From positions 3,919,614-3,983,613 of the forward strand of contig NZ_AP018290.1 of the NCBI RefSeq assembly GCF_002368415.1: a stretch of 64,000 nt of DNA. Direction: 5' to 3'. Source of the DNA: Calothrix sp. NIES-4105 (GTDB lineage: Bacteria; Cyanobacteriota; Cyanobacteriia; Cyanobacteriales; Nostocaceae). This document shows positions 35,359 to 44,672 of this stretch, piece after piece; position 1 is the stretch's first letter; each line of letters starts with the position of its first letter. A model generated the notes under the pieces. It searched no databases, had not been told where the DNA came from, and saw only the letters and a program-made list of their open reading frames with translations. Made by a program: the position numbers and the translations under genes.

Positions 35359-36675
35359 GTGAAGACTTTTTCTTGGCAAGGTATTTTTGCTAGTGCCATC
35401 TTAGCTGGAATGCTCGCTACAACTGTACCAGCAATACCAACAATGATGAGCGCAACTGAGCAATCTTTTGCAACAAACAACGTTATCAAAGCTACGCCGT
35501 TTCAAGTAAAAATTCCCCAAGAAAAACTTGATTATATTTCGCGTCGCGTTAGGGAATATTGTTGGTATGAACCAGCAAAAGGCAGTGATGGTAAATCTCT
35601 GGGCTGGCGCTATGGTACTGATATTACTTTTATGCAAGAGCTTGCCAATTATTGGGTTAAAAAATACAATTGGCGCCTTTCTACCGAGGCAAGTATCAAC
35701 CGCTTCAAAAACTATCGGGCTAATATTGATCGGCTAAATTTACACTTTATTATTGAGAAAGGCTCTGGTTCTAATCCTCAACCCTTACTAATTATTCATG
35801 GATGGCCTTACTCTTTTCTGAGCTACCTAGATGTAATAGAGCGCCTTGCCCACCCAGAACGTTTTGGTGGCAATGCCTCCGATGGCTTTGATGTAATTGT
35901 TGTGTCTGTGCCAGGTTATGGTTTTTCGGATGCGCCAAAGCAGCCAATGGGACTAGGCGAATTTGGGCGCCTGTATCACAAATTAATGACAGAGGTACTG
36001 GGTTACAACCAATATATTGTGCATGGTGGCGACCAGGGAGCAATCTCTGCAACCTTTATGGCGCTTGAGTTTACACAGGCTGTAAAAGGACTACATACAA
36101 GTATGCTATTTCCACGCCATCCCGAAGCTCCTTTTGGCAGCGGTCAGGTTGGCCCTGCACCTGTCACCGAAGCAGAGCGGCAGTTCGCCCAAGCGGAAGC
36201 CGAGATGTTCAATCGAGAAATGGCATACATCCAAACTCATATTACCAGACCTGAAACGCTCTCGGTTGCCATGATGGATAGTCCGGTCGGCGCCGCCTCT
36301 TGGATTACCGAAAAATACTACTCGTGGGCAGATAAGCGAAAGCGTCGTTTTGAGGACATTTTCACCCGTGATCAACTTCTCAATGAGGTGATGCTTTATT
36401 TGGTAACAGATACTTTCCGGACTTCACTTTGGACATACGCCGCCTTCCAACATGAGCCACCCGTACTACCCAAAGGTCAGAAAATCACAGTACCAACAGC
36501 AGTTACTCAATGGCAAGATGCAATTCATCCAATCCGACCGCGTAAATTTGTAAATCGCTCAATGGCAAACATTACTCAATGGACTGTAATGCCGCAGGGT
36601 GGGCACTTCCCCTTCTACGAAGAACGCGACCGCTACGTTGCTGACCTGATTGAGTTCGGTCGTAAGTTTCGTTAG
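35359..36675 (+). CDS. Exported epoxide hydrolase-family alpha/beta hydrolase
   Basis: 438 residues from GTG 35359, with AAGGAAA upstream. The first 30-38 residues form a signal peptide (hydrophobic SAILAGMLATTVPAIPTMMS). Residues about 45-155 are the epoxide hydrolase N-terminal domain (EYCWYEPAKGSDGKSLGWRY, WRLSTEASINRFKNYRA). The hydrolase core has LLIIHGWPYSFLSYLDVIER (HGWP oxyanion motif) and the nucleophile elbow GGDQGA with Asp; the C terminus has MPQGGHFPFYE with the His. It should open epoxides to diols, outside the cytoplasm. Exported epoxide hydrolases are consistent with defence against or processing of a reactive compound. Confidence 0.9.
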   Translation: MKTFSWQGIFASAILAGMLATTVPAIPTMMSATEQSFATNNVIKATPFQVKIPQEKLDYISRRVREYCWYEPAKGSDGKSLGWRYGTDITFMQELANYWVKKYNWRLSTEASINRFKNYRANIDRLNLHFIIEKGSGSNPQPLLIIHGWPYSFLSYLDVIERLAHPERFGGNASDGFDVIVVSVPGYGFSDAPKQPMGLGEFGRLYHKLMTEVLGYNQYIVHGGDQGAISATFMALEFTQAVKGLHTSMLFPRHPEAPFGSGQVGPAPVTEAERQFAQAEAEMFNREMAYIQTHITRPETLSVAMMDSPVGAASWITEKYYSWADKRKRRFEDIFTRDQLLNEVMLYLVTDTFRTSLWTYAAFQHEPPVLPKGQKITVPTAVTQWQDAIHPIRPRKFVNRSMANITQWTVMPQGGHFPFYEERDRYVADLIEFGRKFR

Positions 36676-37251
36676 TTACAACGCCGCCGCCTTAACTATT
36701 TGCAATTCCATTGTTGGATAATACTTTTGTGTGGTGGCAAGTGGGAAGAAGCAACTTATTTAATATAAAAATACTTCCTAGTATCCACAACATGAATTTT
36801 ATTGCTACCTTAGTTGTTAATGTTTTAATATACGAAACGTCATTTTTCGTAATAAAAGAAAAATTTGTGAAATTGACGCTATGCGTGTAGGCGCCACTGA
36901 TGTACGCGGTAGTATTATTGAAAACTGCGGGCAATGGCGCCATAAACCAGTTTTATTACTCGCGATAGTAGCAGATAACATTACAACTATGCTCTCTATA
37001 ATAGAAATATTATCTTAAAGTTAGGCATGGTAGGAGAGCAAACCTCATTAATAGTTAATGAAGCTAAGAGGAAAAGCCATTCCTCACAAATCAAACCTTA
37101 CTTAAAAACACTGTCCAGTAGTAAGGAAGCATGAAATGGAATTGTTGTAGAACACGTTTTAAATAAAAGATACTGCTATGATAATTTGATAAATTTACAT
37201 ATTTAAATTATCCTAAGTAATACGAGGTAATGATGAATAACCATCGAAATC
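36676..37251. other. Intergenic region with a fourth TetR box and possible gene remnant
   Basis: 576 bp. It contains the TetR operator copy D (36831-36851) and, 30 bp later, a short frame (36881-37018, starting MRVGATDVRGSII) that may be a decayed NmrA-type start placed after the box as in the module at 18.9 kb. The rest shows no gene. The promoter of the AraC gene must be near its right end. Confidence 0.4.
36831..36851 (+). promoter_or_regulatory. Candidate TetR operator, copy D
   Basis: TACGAAACGTCATTTTTCGT followed by A, with a perfect 7-bp inverted repeat TACGAAA/TTTCGTA. It matches the operators at 18851, 24776 and 27463. The flanks are only weakly similar to the other modules. Confidence 0.55.
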
Positions 37252-38163
37252 ATGCTTGAGAACCCTACTGCCTCTATTTCCGAACATTTGGTGCCCAAAG
37301 GACTAGCAACAGTCCTGCCGAACACTCCCGTACTTTCGAGTGAATCTACATCGTGGAGCAATATTCTGGTCGAACAATATCAGCATCCCATTGGCGCCAG
37401 ATCGAACGAATTGCCGCCCTTATCGAATCATTGGCTGACTTTTTTTCTTGGTCAACCGCGACGTTTAATGCAAAAGCGCTCTGGACAAACGCATGAGGCT
37501 GTGATGCAGGCTGGGGAACATACATTAATTCCTGCAGGAGAATCAAGTTACTGGCGTTGTAATGGTGGTATTGATATTTTACATATTCATTTGGAGCCAG
37601 CTTTCATTACGATGCTCGCCGAAACGTCCTCTATTAATTCTAAAAAAGTTGAACTTGTAAACTGCTTCAGTGGGTGTGATCCCCACATCCAGCACATCGC
37701 CCAATCATTATTTGTAGAACTGAAATCGCCTGGGTTAATGGGTCGGATGTATGTTGAGAACCTGACTCATTTATTAGCAATTCATCTAATTCGGCATTAT
37801 TGCGCGTTTAATGTCAAACCACAACTCGCGACCACTGGACTGCCGCCAAAAAAACTGCGACAGGTGTTGGAATACATTCATACCTATTTAGATCATGAAT
37901 TAACGCTAACTCAGCTTGCAAGTGTTGTGCAGATGAGTCCTGCCTACTTTTCTACCCGGTTTAAAGCCTCAACTGGACTGGCGCCGCATCAATATGTTAT
38001 TGAAAAACGCATTGAGCGGGCGAAGCAACTTCTAATTAAGGGAGACTGCTCAATTGGAGACGTTGCCCTTCAAGTTGGTTTTTGTGACCAAAGCCACTTG
38101 ACACGCCACATGCGTCGATTAATGGGTGTGACACCAAAAGCGTTGTTCAAAATTCATAATTAA
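37252..38163 (+). CDS. AraC-family transcriptional regulator
   Basis: 303 residues. Two C-terminal helix-turn-helix motifs (LTLTQLASVVQMSPAYFSTR and CSIGDVALQVGFCDQSHLTR) and the ending VTPKALFKIHN. The N-terminal 190 residues are a ligand domain with a cupin-like run (HTLIPAGESSYWRC). Similar in layout to the regulator at 4020-4862. It is 145 bp upstream of an NmrA-like gene on the same strand, its most likely target. Confidence 0.92.
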   Translation: MLENPTASISEHLVPKGLATVLPNTPVLSSESTSWSNILVEQYQHPIGARSNELPPLSNHWLTFFLGQPRRLMQKRSGQTHEAVMQAGEHTLIPAGESSYWRCNGGIDILHIHLEPAFITMLAETSSINSKKVELVNCFSGCDPHIQHIAQSLFVELKSPGLMGRMYVENLTHLLAIHLIRHYCAFNVKPQLATTGLPPKKLRQVLEYIHTYLDHELTLTQLASVVQMSPAYFSTRFKASTGLAPHQYVIEKRIERAKQLLIKGDCSIGDVALQVGFCDQSHLTRHMRRLMGVTPKALFKIHN

Positions 38164-38308
38164 AATCGAAAGATCGTTATAAAAAACAAAAGAATCTCCA
38201 AGATTTAAACCGTTAAGTGCGCCATCATTGGTTTCATTATCACGTGCGCGGCTTTAGAGTGCTTGAAGTCGCTACTTAAACACTCACACACCGTCAGAGG
38301 TAAAAATT

Positions 38309-39262
38309 ATGGCACAAACGGTTCTTCTAGTTGGAGGTACTGGCAATCTAGGTAGTAAAATTGCAACTGAGCTTGCACGTAAAGATGACATTACCCTACG
38401 CACGCTTGTAAGAAGTCGCACAGCAAGTGATTCCAAAAAACAATCACAAATCGATCACTTAGCCAAATTAGGGGCAGAACTCGTCGAAGCTGACCTAAAC
38501 GAAAAGGTAAGTTTAGAGCGCGCTTGCACAGGTGTTGATACAGTTATGTCTACGCTTGCAGGTTGGGACGATGTAGTTGTTACAGGACAGCTTAATCTAC
38601 TTGAGGCAGCATCGAATGCAGGCGTTGACCGCTTTATCCCGTCGGACTACTCATATGATTATACCGGGCTAAAGCTTGGCGACAATTATTTGAGTGATCA
38701 ACGTATCAAAGTTGCCGAAGCTGTCAAAAAGAGTGGCTTAAATTACACCTTTATCGCAAATGGAGTTTTCATGGAGGTGTTCTTTGCTCCCTTTTCGCAA
38801 GTCTTTGACTTCAAAGCCGGAACTGTCGAGTATTGGGGCGACGCAGATACTAAGTTTGATTTAACGACTGTTGCTGATGTGGCAAAGTATGCTGCCGAAG
38901 CGGTAGTTTCACCAGGCGCCATTAATACCATGTTTCAATTTGCCGGAGATGTGATGTCGATAAACGATGTAATCGCCGCTTACGAAGCTGTAACAGGTCA
39001 GAAACTCTCCGTCCGCCGTAGAGGCAGTGTTGATGAATTGAAGCAATGGATCGAAAACACTAAAGCTAGTAACCCAGACCCGTGGGCAGTAATTCCAATG
39101 CAGTATCACTATGGCATGATGTCGGGCAAAGCTAAACTCCAGCATCTGGTCAACGAGCGCTATCCTTACATTCAGCTAATGAAAGTCTCTACATTCATCG
39201 CTCAATTAGACACAAACTCCATTAGCGGAACAGGAACCGACCAAGGGTTTCGTCCTCAATAG
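38309..39262 (+). CDS. NmrA/isoflavone reductase-like protein
   Basis: 317 residues. TVLLVGGTGNLGSKIATELA, TLRTLVRSRTASDS, RFIPSDYSYDYTG, IANGVFMEVFFAPF: this is the PCBER/isoflavone-reductase branch of atypical SDRs, NADPH-dependent. GAGG precedes ATG 38309. The gene ends three bases before the convergent AraC gene at 39266. Substrate not deducible; plant relatives reduce phenylpropanoid-type compounds. Confidence 0.9.
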   Translation: MAQTVLLVGGTGNLGSKIATELARKDDITLRTLVRSRTASDSKKQSQIDHLAKLGAELVEADLNEKVSLERACTGVDTVMSTLAGWDDVVVTGQLNLLEAASNAGVDRFIPSDYSYDYTGLKLGDNYLSDQRIKVAEAVKKSGLNYTFIANGVFMEVFFAPFSQVFDFKAGTVEYWGDADTKFDLTTVADVAKYAAEAVVSPGAINTMFQFAGDVMSINDVIAAYEAVTGQKLSVRRRGSVDELKQWIENTKASNPDPWAVIPMQYHYGMMSGKAKLQHLVNERYPYIQLMKVSTFIAQLDTNSISGTGTDQGFRPQ

Positions 39263-39265
39263 TAG

Positions 39266-40045
39266 TTAGGTCGAGGGGGAGATTAGAAGCGATGAATTGG
39301 TTTGCCGATAAGCTCCAGGCGATTGCCCCATCCACTGCTTAAATGCCTTACCAAAAGCAACTTCTGATTCATATCCAACCAAGCTAGCGACTTCGCTCAA
39401 AGTCATACGCTTTGAACGCAATATTTGGCTGGCTCTGTGCATTCGCCAACGAGTAAGATATTTGTTTGGAGATTCTCCTACTAATTCGCGAAACTTGACA
39501 AAGAAGGTTGTTCGTGATAGCGAAACCTGTTCAGCGAGTTCTTCAACAGTCCATGCCCGATCTGGATGGCGATGAATGAGATTTAGCGCTGCCCCGATGT
39601 GAGAATCTGTCAAGGCGCCGAGCCAGCAGCGATTACTACTACAATCTGTACTCGCAATATAGGCACGCACCGCCTGAACAAACAAAATACCTGCCAAATG
39701 GTTAATTACGGTTTGGGCGCCTGGACGAGTAGTTGCCATTTCCGATGCCATAAATTGCAAGGTTGTATCCAACCACTCTACAGTGCGTCCTTCTTCTCCT
39801 TTGACGATAAGCAGAGGAGGCAAAGCTAAAAGCAACGGGTTTTCTCGCAGAGTTTCAAACTTAAATCGACCATATATAACAGTTGTGGGTAGACCTTCTC
39901 CACCAGAGAGCAAAACTTCTGGTCGCTCATCTATGGAAGCAACCAGGCTATCAAAATCAGTCAATTGACTTTCAGGATTATCTCGCAACACATGACGTAA
40001 AGATGATGGTAAAACGACTAAATCTCCACCCATTAATACAAGCAA
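39266..40045 (-). CDS. AraC-family regulator of the cupin_6 type, N-terminally short
   Basis: 259 residues from a TTG (40045) or 255 from ATG 40033. The family normally has about 50 more residues at the N terminus; here the protein begins at MGGDLVVLPSSLRHVL, in the middle of the cupin. Upstream in frame is a stop codon, so the 5' end has been lost or frameshifted. The C-terminal helix-turn-helix pair is complete: WTVEELAEQVSLSRTTFFVK and MTLSEVASLVGYESEVAFGK. It may bind DNA but lack normal ligand sensing. It is convergent with the NmrA-like gene. Confidence 0.8.
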   Translation of the reverse strand: MLVLMGGDLVVLPSSLRHVLRDNPESQLTDFDSLVASIDERPEVLLSGGEGLPTTVIYGRFKFETLRENPLLLALPPLLIVKGEEGRTVEWLDTTLQFMASEMATTRPGAQTVINHLAGILFVQAVRAYIASTDCSSNRCWLGALTDSHIGAALNLIHRHPDRAWTVEELAEQVSLSRTTFFVKFRELVGESPNKYLTRWRMHRASQILRSKRMTLSEVASLVGYESEVAFGKAFKQWMGQSPGAYRQTNSSLLISPST

Positions 40046-40194
40046 ACATTACTAACTCAAAGAAAATTATCGATTGCTGACATTCCCAACAAGTAGAATT
40101 TCAACGTAATTCCATCAATGCAGTTCTTTAGTTGGGTATCAAACATATTATAAAATTCTCAATGTTTGGTTCCGAAGGGCGCGTAATGAATAAA

Positions 40195-40446
40195 TTATCT
40201 GTCTACCCGACTATTTTCGAGGCATTCTCGGTATGCTCCTATAGCTTTCTTATACGCATTTGTGGCATTGAGACGTGCTTGCAAAGCTTCTTCAAACAGT
40301 CTTGTTAAGCTGTTAGTTTCTATATATTCTTTTGCCAGTACTACGGTTTCATAATAATGGTTGTAGTTTTTAAGAAAATCTTGGTAAGTATTGAGGAAAT
40401 TTGTGTATTCCTGCGAAATTTCTTCAAATTCAGGAGTTTTAGTCAT
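40195..40446 (-). CDS. Hypothetical small helical protein
   Basis: 83 residues, strongly charged and probably all helical (EEISQEYTNFLNTYQDFLKN, then LFEEALQARLNATNAYKKAI). No domain recognised, no signal peptide and no membrane segment. AGG lies before ATG 40446. It is downstream of a response regulator gene on the same strand (150 bp apart). Coding is likely from composition and codon pattern, but function is unknown. Confidence 0.55.
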   Translation of the reverse strand: MTKTPEFEEISQEYTNFLNTYQDFLKNYNHYYETVVLAKEYIETNSLTRLFEEALQARLNATNAYKKAIGAYRECLENSRVDR

Positions 40447-40596
40447 ATTTTACCTATATATTTGGTAGCATTATTTGTTTTGTCGTGAAAATAAAATTGA
40501 AAAAAATGAGCAGAGATAATTTCTATAAAACTATTATAAACATTTATTAATATAACTTTTATAGCGTTAATTTGAACATGACGAATGGTTTGTTTA

Positions 40597-41031
40597 TCAA
40601 TTAATCAATAAACTATCTGTGTCTTTGATTAATAAATCTAACTGCGATAATAATTCGTTACCATCAAATGGTTTTGATAGTATTTTATTAACGAGCTTAT
40701 GATTCTCATTGCTAATATTGACCATGCAACCTGTCACTAGCACAATCGGCATATTTTGTGTATATGGATTTTGCCGGATGTGTTCTGCTACTTCAATTCC
40801 ATTCATATCCGGCATCATTAAATCAAGAATAATTAAGTTCGGTGGATGAGCTTCTACCATTGCCAATGCTATCTTTCCACAATTGGCAGTGTAAGTTATG
40901 TATCCAGAGTCTTCAAGGATGTATTGAAGCAAGATGAGATTATCTGGGTTATCATCAACTATCAAAACCTGATGATTTGAAGCTTTTGATGAACCACATA
41001 AATTCATGTAGCTCTTATTTTTTGTGACCAT
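40597..41031 (-). CDS. Single-domain response regulator
   Basis: 144 residues. HQVLIVDDNPDNLILLQYIL gives the acidic pocket (Asp-Asp), LIILDLMMPDMNGIEVAEHI gives the phosphorylated Asp, VLVTGCM the switch threonine and SKPFDGNELLSQL the conserved Lys. There is no output domain, as in CheY-like proteins of cyanobacterial phosphorelays. The first 20 residues are extra; ATG 41007 (residue 9) is an alternative start. No cognate kinase lies beside it. Confidence 0.9.
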   Translation of the reverse strand: MVTKNKSYMNLCGSSKASNHQVLIVDDNPDNLILLQYILEDSGYITYTANCGKIALAMVEAHPPNLIILDLMMPDMNGIEVAEHIRQNPYTQNMPIVLVTGCMVNISNENHKLVNKILSKPFDGNELLSQLDLLIKDTDSLLIN

Positions 41032-41270
41032 ATATTTATGTCAAAAAACAAACTTCCAAACAATTCAGCAGTTAAAGGAATTTTTCCTGAATATTAACCC
41101 CTAAATCGCTATGGTAGTGAATGATAATCATTTATATTCTAGTTTATGTATTAGATGGTTCTTTCTTTAGATAGATATTGTTTAATTTTAGTACTATTTC
41201 TATACTGATTAGTTAAAAGCTGTTTCCATAATGTATCTATCTAAGGATAGATATATTATGGAATTTTGAA

Positions 41271-41510
41271 TTAAAAATTCCCGAAAGCGATAATAATTAA
41301 AATCTTCATTAAATTACTGGTTACAAGTAACCAAATCATTGGTACTATTGAAAATACGTTGGTGTCATAATTTTGTATCCATTCTTCTGGTGGTGCTTCC
41401 ATCCAACCGCGCAACGGGTAAGCACCAGCGTTGTTGACAAGAATAATCGATTCCCTTTGATATAACGATGGAGGGTAAGAGTATCCGCATAGCCTTGAGC
41501 AGAATTTCAT
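41271..41510 (-). pseudogene. SDR oxidoreductase remnant
   Basis: The central part reads IILVNNAGAYPLRGWMEAPP followed by EEWIQNYDTNVFSIVPMIWL, matching the NNAG region of the SDRs at 31972 and 33226. Both the cofactor motif before it and the YxxxK region after it are missing, and the flanking translation is unlike SDR sequence. It is a fragment of about 60 codons, not a functional gene. Confidence 0.75.
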
Positions 41511-41541
41511 AGTTAAGCTGTGCTACCTATGTTATGTTATT

Positions 41542-42114
41542 TTATCGCATTGATGCAGGAACCCACTTTCCAAAACTTTCTAGATGACTCCAGTAAGCCA
41601 TATAACCAGTAAGCGCCCAAATTAGAGCCGCTGCTACTAATACACCCGCTCCAAATAGGCGCCAAGCTCGATTCGTTCTAAGATAAAGAGTTGGCGCCGC
41701 ACAAATACCAGCTAAACCTGTGAGAATAAATCCAACACCTGATAGAAACGGTTGTTTTGTTAGCCCCAAATTCATTATACGTATGCCAATGACAACAGCT
41801 GCTACACCAGCAAAAAAAGCATAAATTGCTAATGTCAACAATTCCCAACCCTGAGCAAGCGCAATTGAGGCGCCGATAAATAATACTCCAAATAAAACAG
41901 AAGATTCACCAAAAGCAATATTAAAGCTACCATTAACAGGCCAAGTAAAAATCATATGCAAACCAGTTGTTAATGCGATTGCACCAACGACCCCAAAACC
42001 AGGAATCCACTGCTTTTGCTCAGGACTATCTATTCCTTTATACACATAGAAAGCCAGAAGAAATAGCCCAGCTACCATGTTAATTAACATTAGCGTAATG
42101 TAATCGATAAACAT
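41542..42114 (-). CDS. DUF981-family membrane protein
   Basis: 190 residues with six or so hydrophobic segments, starting MFIDYITLMLINMVAGLFLL and including FGVVGAIALTTGLHMIFTWP and NIAFGESSVLFGVLFIGASI. The combination of the WP-containing second segment and the GE-SVLFG motif is that of DUF981 proteins, whose function is unknown. It follows the 3' half of an ltrA-like gene by 15 bp on the same strand, so it was probably co-transcribed with ltrA before the IS insertion. Confidence 0.82.
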   Translation of the reverse strand: MFIDYITLMLINMVAGLFLLAFYVYKGIDSPEQKQWIPGFGVVGAIALTTGLHMIFTWPVNGSFNIAFGESSVLFGVLFIGASIALAQGWELLTLAIYAFFAGVAAVVIGIRIMNLGLTKQPFLSGVGFILTGLAGICAAPTLYLRTNRAWRLFGAGVLVAAALIWALTGYMAYWSHLESFGKWVPASMR

Positions 42115-42129
42115 AATTCACCTTTATAA

Positions 42130-42463
42130 TTAAGAATTATTAATATCTATTCCAGTATTCATAATTGGCGTTACTTTTCGATGTAAGATATCCCACACAA
42201 TCTTGAGAACAAGTACTAGTACCAGCAATCCTAGTAATCCCAGTGGCGGAAGTACCCCACCGAAAATTGCTAAACCGAAGGCAGTTGCAATAGAAGTAAC
42301 CAACAACCAAGTTAGACGACGGCGACATCCAAGTACTAAAATAATACCAATTGAGAGCATGTAAAGTCCTACACCACCGCATAATGCCCAACGGGCGCCA
42401 GTCGAGAGAAATGCATGATTAGCTTCATGAATTGTATGCTCAGTTCCAACAGCTACCAATGAA
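42130..42463 (-). pseudogene. ltrA: LtrA-like membrane protein, 3' fragment cut off by an IS element
   Basis: The fragment codes GISLVAVGTEHTIHEANHAF, RWALCGGVGLYMLSIGIILV and two further hydrophobic segments, the usual end of low-temperature-requirement A (LtrA) proteins. The 5' part of the gene is at 44663-45565 on the same strand, separated by the IS605-type element. The open frame itself extends to 42504 because the first dozen codons come from the IS end. The gene is inactivated unless the element excises. Confidence 0.85.
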
Positions 42464-42503
42464 ATGCCCTTGACTCTCCCCTGGCTAAAGCCGAGGGGAT
42501 TCA

Positions 42504-44060
42504 CTAAGAAGTTCTGCCGTATTTCTTAGTTATCCGATTGTCGGGCGAGTGATACACAGTTGTGTCAAAAAGACTCAACTGCTCACCACTCGTCCCAAAG
42601 GCATGGTTGCTGGACACAACTCCATCGGTTGTTCTCTTCACAGCCGTAACTTTCGCGCAGTCCGCACGTAGGGTTTTTTCATTTTTTGGGAAAACCAATC
42701 CCGCTTTTTTGGCAATTGTTCTGCTGGCTTTCGTGTCGGCGTGGTCGGTATGACCGCAATTTGTACACAAAAACTTTTCACCTTCACGGTTTGCTTTATC
42801 AATGTGTCCGCACGTTGGACATTCCTGGCTGGTGTGTTTGGGATTAACAGCAATTACATGTTTCCCTGCCTTCAAAGCAAGCCAAGCAATTTTATTGTAA
42901 ATATCTCCCCAACCACAATCTAAGATTACTTTATTTAATCCTGATTTTGCGGAAGCCCCATTATGAGTGTATCCGCCTTTTCCGTCATGTTTTGGTTTAG
43001 CGCGTTTGACCATGTTCTTAATTTTGAGGTCTTCGCGTACCACAACATCGGCAGTTTTTACTATATCATTAGCTACTTTCCAATTGCGACCATTTCTTGA
43101 TGCTGCAATTTTATGCTTGGTTCTAGCTAATTTTATTACAGCTTTTTTTCTATTCTTTGAACCTTTAACCTTACGAGCAATACTGCGCTGACGCATTGCC
43201 AAACGGCGTGCTGTTTTCTTGTTTGTCGCTGGTTTTGTATTGAGAGCAAAGCTACCATCTGAGAATGCTATTAGCTTATTAACTCCTACATCAATCCCTA
43301 CCACCGACTTAACTTTTTCAAACGGGAGAAGCTCTTGAATTAAATCAGGTATTTCTACAATGATGGAAATAAACCAGTAGGAAGATTCCTTCGATACTGT
43401 GACGCTTCTAATATCTGCAACTGAGCCAAATTCTTTTTGACGGCTATTATGAAACTTTACGTTACCAATCCCAGGAAGATAGGCTGTAGCGTAATTTTTA
43501 TTAGTTAGTTCAATCTTGGCTTGACCTGGTTTATATTCAAACGAATCAAGTCGAGCCACATAGCTTGGATAACCACGTCCGTGCTTAAAGAAGTTGGTGT
43601 AAGCGTCGTCAAGTCTTTCTAGATTACCTTGCAATACAGCAGAATATATTTCTCCAAAATATGGCGACTTACCGCGTAATTCCGTAGTTACTTTTTTCTG
43701 TATACCGCTTGCGTCATCCCATTTAACGACGCTTGGTTTTAACAGCTTACCCGTTTTAATATCAAATTTTTCCTTTGTCTTTTTAAACGCAATAGACAGC
43801 TTTTCTGGAACTACACCATGTTTAAGAACTGGACAAGTTAAAGGACAACATGCACCATATTCTATCCGTGATTCCAAGTCACAATAACTCCCAAATGCGT
43901 AGACTATTTCCTCTACTACATCTTGATTATTTGTACTATATCCTATCTCTCTTTCACGTAGTGCATAGTTACGATGTTTTCTAAGCGTAACTAACCAACG
44001 CTCCATTGTTTCAACGTGCCCAATATTAGGTTTTAACTTAAAGTTCCATCTCACCTGCAC
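42504..44060 (-). CDS. tnpB: TnpB, RNA-guided nuclease of the IS605 element
   Basis: 518 residues from GTG 44060, which has AAGGAGGTGAT just upstream. RuvC motifs: [18 protein letters not shown] (Asp), [12 protein letters not shown] (Glu), and [15 protein letters not shown] (Asp). The zinc ribbon is intact: [20 protein letters not shown] then NCGHTD. The N-terminal half has the usual OrfB helical and beta-barrel parts. TnpB uses an RNA from the element's right end to cut the donor or target site and helps keep the element. All catalytic residues are present, so it is probably active. Confidence 0.93.
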   Translation of the reverse strand: MQVRWNFKLKPNIGHVETMERWLVTLRKHRNYALREREIGYSTNNQDVVEEIVYAFGSYCDLESRIEYGACCPLTCPVLKHGVVPEKLSIAFKKTKEKFDIKTGKLLKPSVVKWDDASGIQKKVTTELRGKSPYFGEIYSAVLQGNLERLDDAYTNFFKHGRGYPSYVARLDSFEYKPGQAKIELTNKNYATAYLPGIGNVKFHNSRQKEFGSVADIRSVTVSKESSYWFISIIVEIPDLIQELLPFEKVKSVVGIDVGVNKLIAFSDGSFALNTKPATNKKTARRLAMRQRSIARKVKGSKNRKKAVIKLARTKHKIAASRNGRNWKVANDIVKTADVVVREDLKIKNMVKRAKPKHDGKGGYTHNGASAKSGLNKVILDCGWGDIYNKIAWLALKAGKHVIAVNPKHTSQECPTCGHIDKANREGEKFLCTNCGHTDHADTKASRTIAKKAGLVFPKNEKTLRADCAKVTAVKRTTDGVVSSNHAFGTSGEQLSLFDTTVYHSPDNRITKKYGRTS

Positions 44061-44169
44061 TACTTATCACCTCCTTAATCTTTAATTAATTTATTGACTT
44101 GATTGTTGACTAGTATACAATAGCTGTAAACAATTAATCAATATCTTTTTGTAAAAAATATGGCAAAAT

Positions 44170-44565
44170 TTGACAAGTAATGAATACCGTCATGAAGGTA
44201 ACGCAGTGTGCTTGCTCAACTACCACTTTGTTTGGATACCGAAGCGTAGAAAGAAAGTATTGGTAGGGGACATAGCTCACAGGCTGCAAAAAATTATTGC
44301 TGCTGTATGTACCGAAAACAGGTGGAAGATTATAGCAATGGAAATCATGCCCGACCACGTACACCTGTTTTTAAACGTTCGAGTTATAGATGCTCCAGCA
44401 GATATTATGAGAAAGATTAAGGGACGTGCATCGCATCATCTAAGACAAGAATTTCCAGAGTTGCTTAAAATTCCAACTTTATGGACACCTAGCTACTTTG
44501 TTTCTACTGCTGGTAACGTTGCTACAGAAACTGTAAAGAATTACATAGCCAATCAGAGAAGTTAA
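44170..44565 (+). CDS. tnpA: TnpA, Y1 HUH transposase of the IS605 element
   Basis: 131 residues from TTG 44170. The HUH motif is PDHVHLFLNV; the catalytic tyrosine is in TVKNYIANQ near the C terminus; NYHFVWIPKRRKKVL and WTPSYFVSTAGNV are typical of the IS200/IS605 TnpA. It cuts and rejoins single-stranded element ends at hairpins during replication. Full length for the family. It is divergent from tnpB with 109 bp between the starts. Confidence 0.93.
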   Translation: MTSNEYRHEGNAVCLLNYHFVWIPKRRKKVLVGDIAHRLQKIIAAVCTENRWKIIAMEIMPDHVHLFLNVRVIDAPADIMRKIKGRASHHLRQEFPELLKIPTLWTPSYFVSTAGNVATETVKNYIANQRS

Positions 44566-44626
44566 ATACATTGTGTCAGAAATGGCGCGCATCCATTGAT
44601 TAGCCTTCATCTCTTGGCTAAAGCAC

Positions 44627-44672
44627 GAAGATGTAAAAAATGATAAGCTCCGCAACCATTTTTTACATCTTC
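44627..44672. repeat. Terminal inverted repeat/hairpin of the IS605-type element
   Basis: GAAGATGTAAAAAATG (44627-44642) and CATTTTTTACATCTTC (44657-44672) pair perfectly over 16 bp with a 14-base loop. It lies at the tnpA end of the element, where TnpA recognises a folded single strand. Confidence 0.75.
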
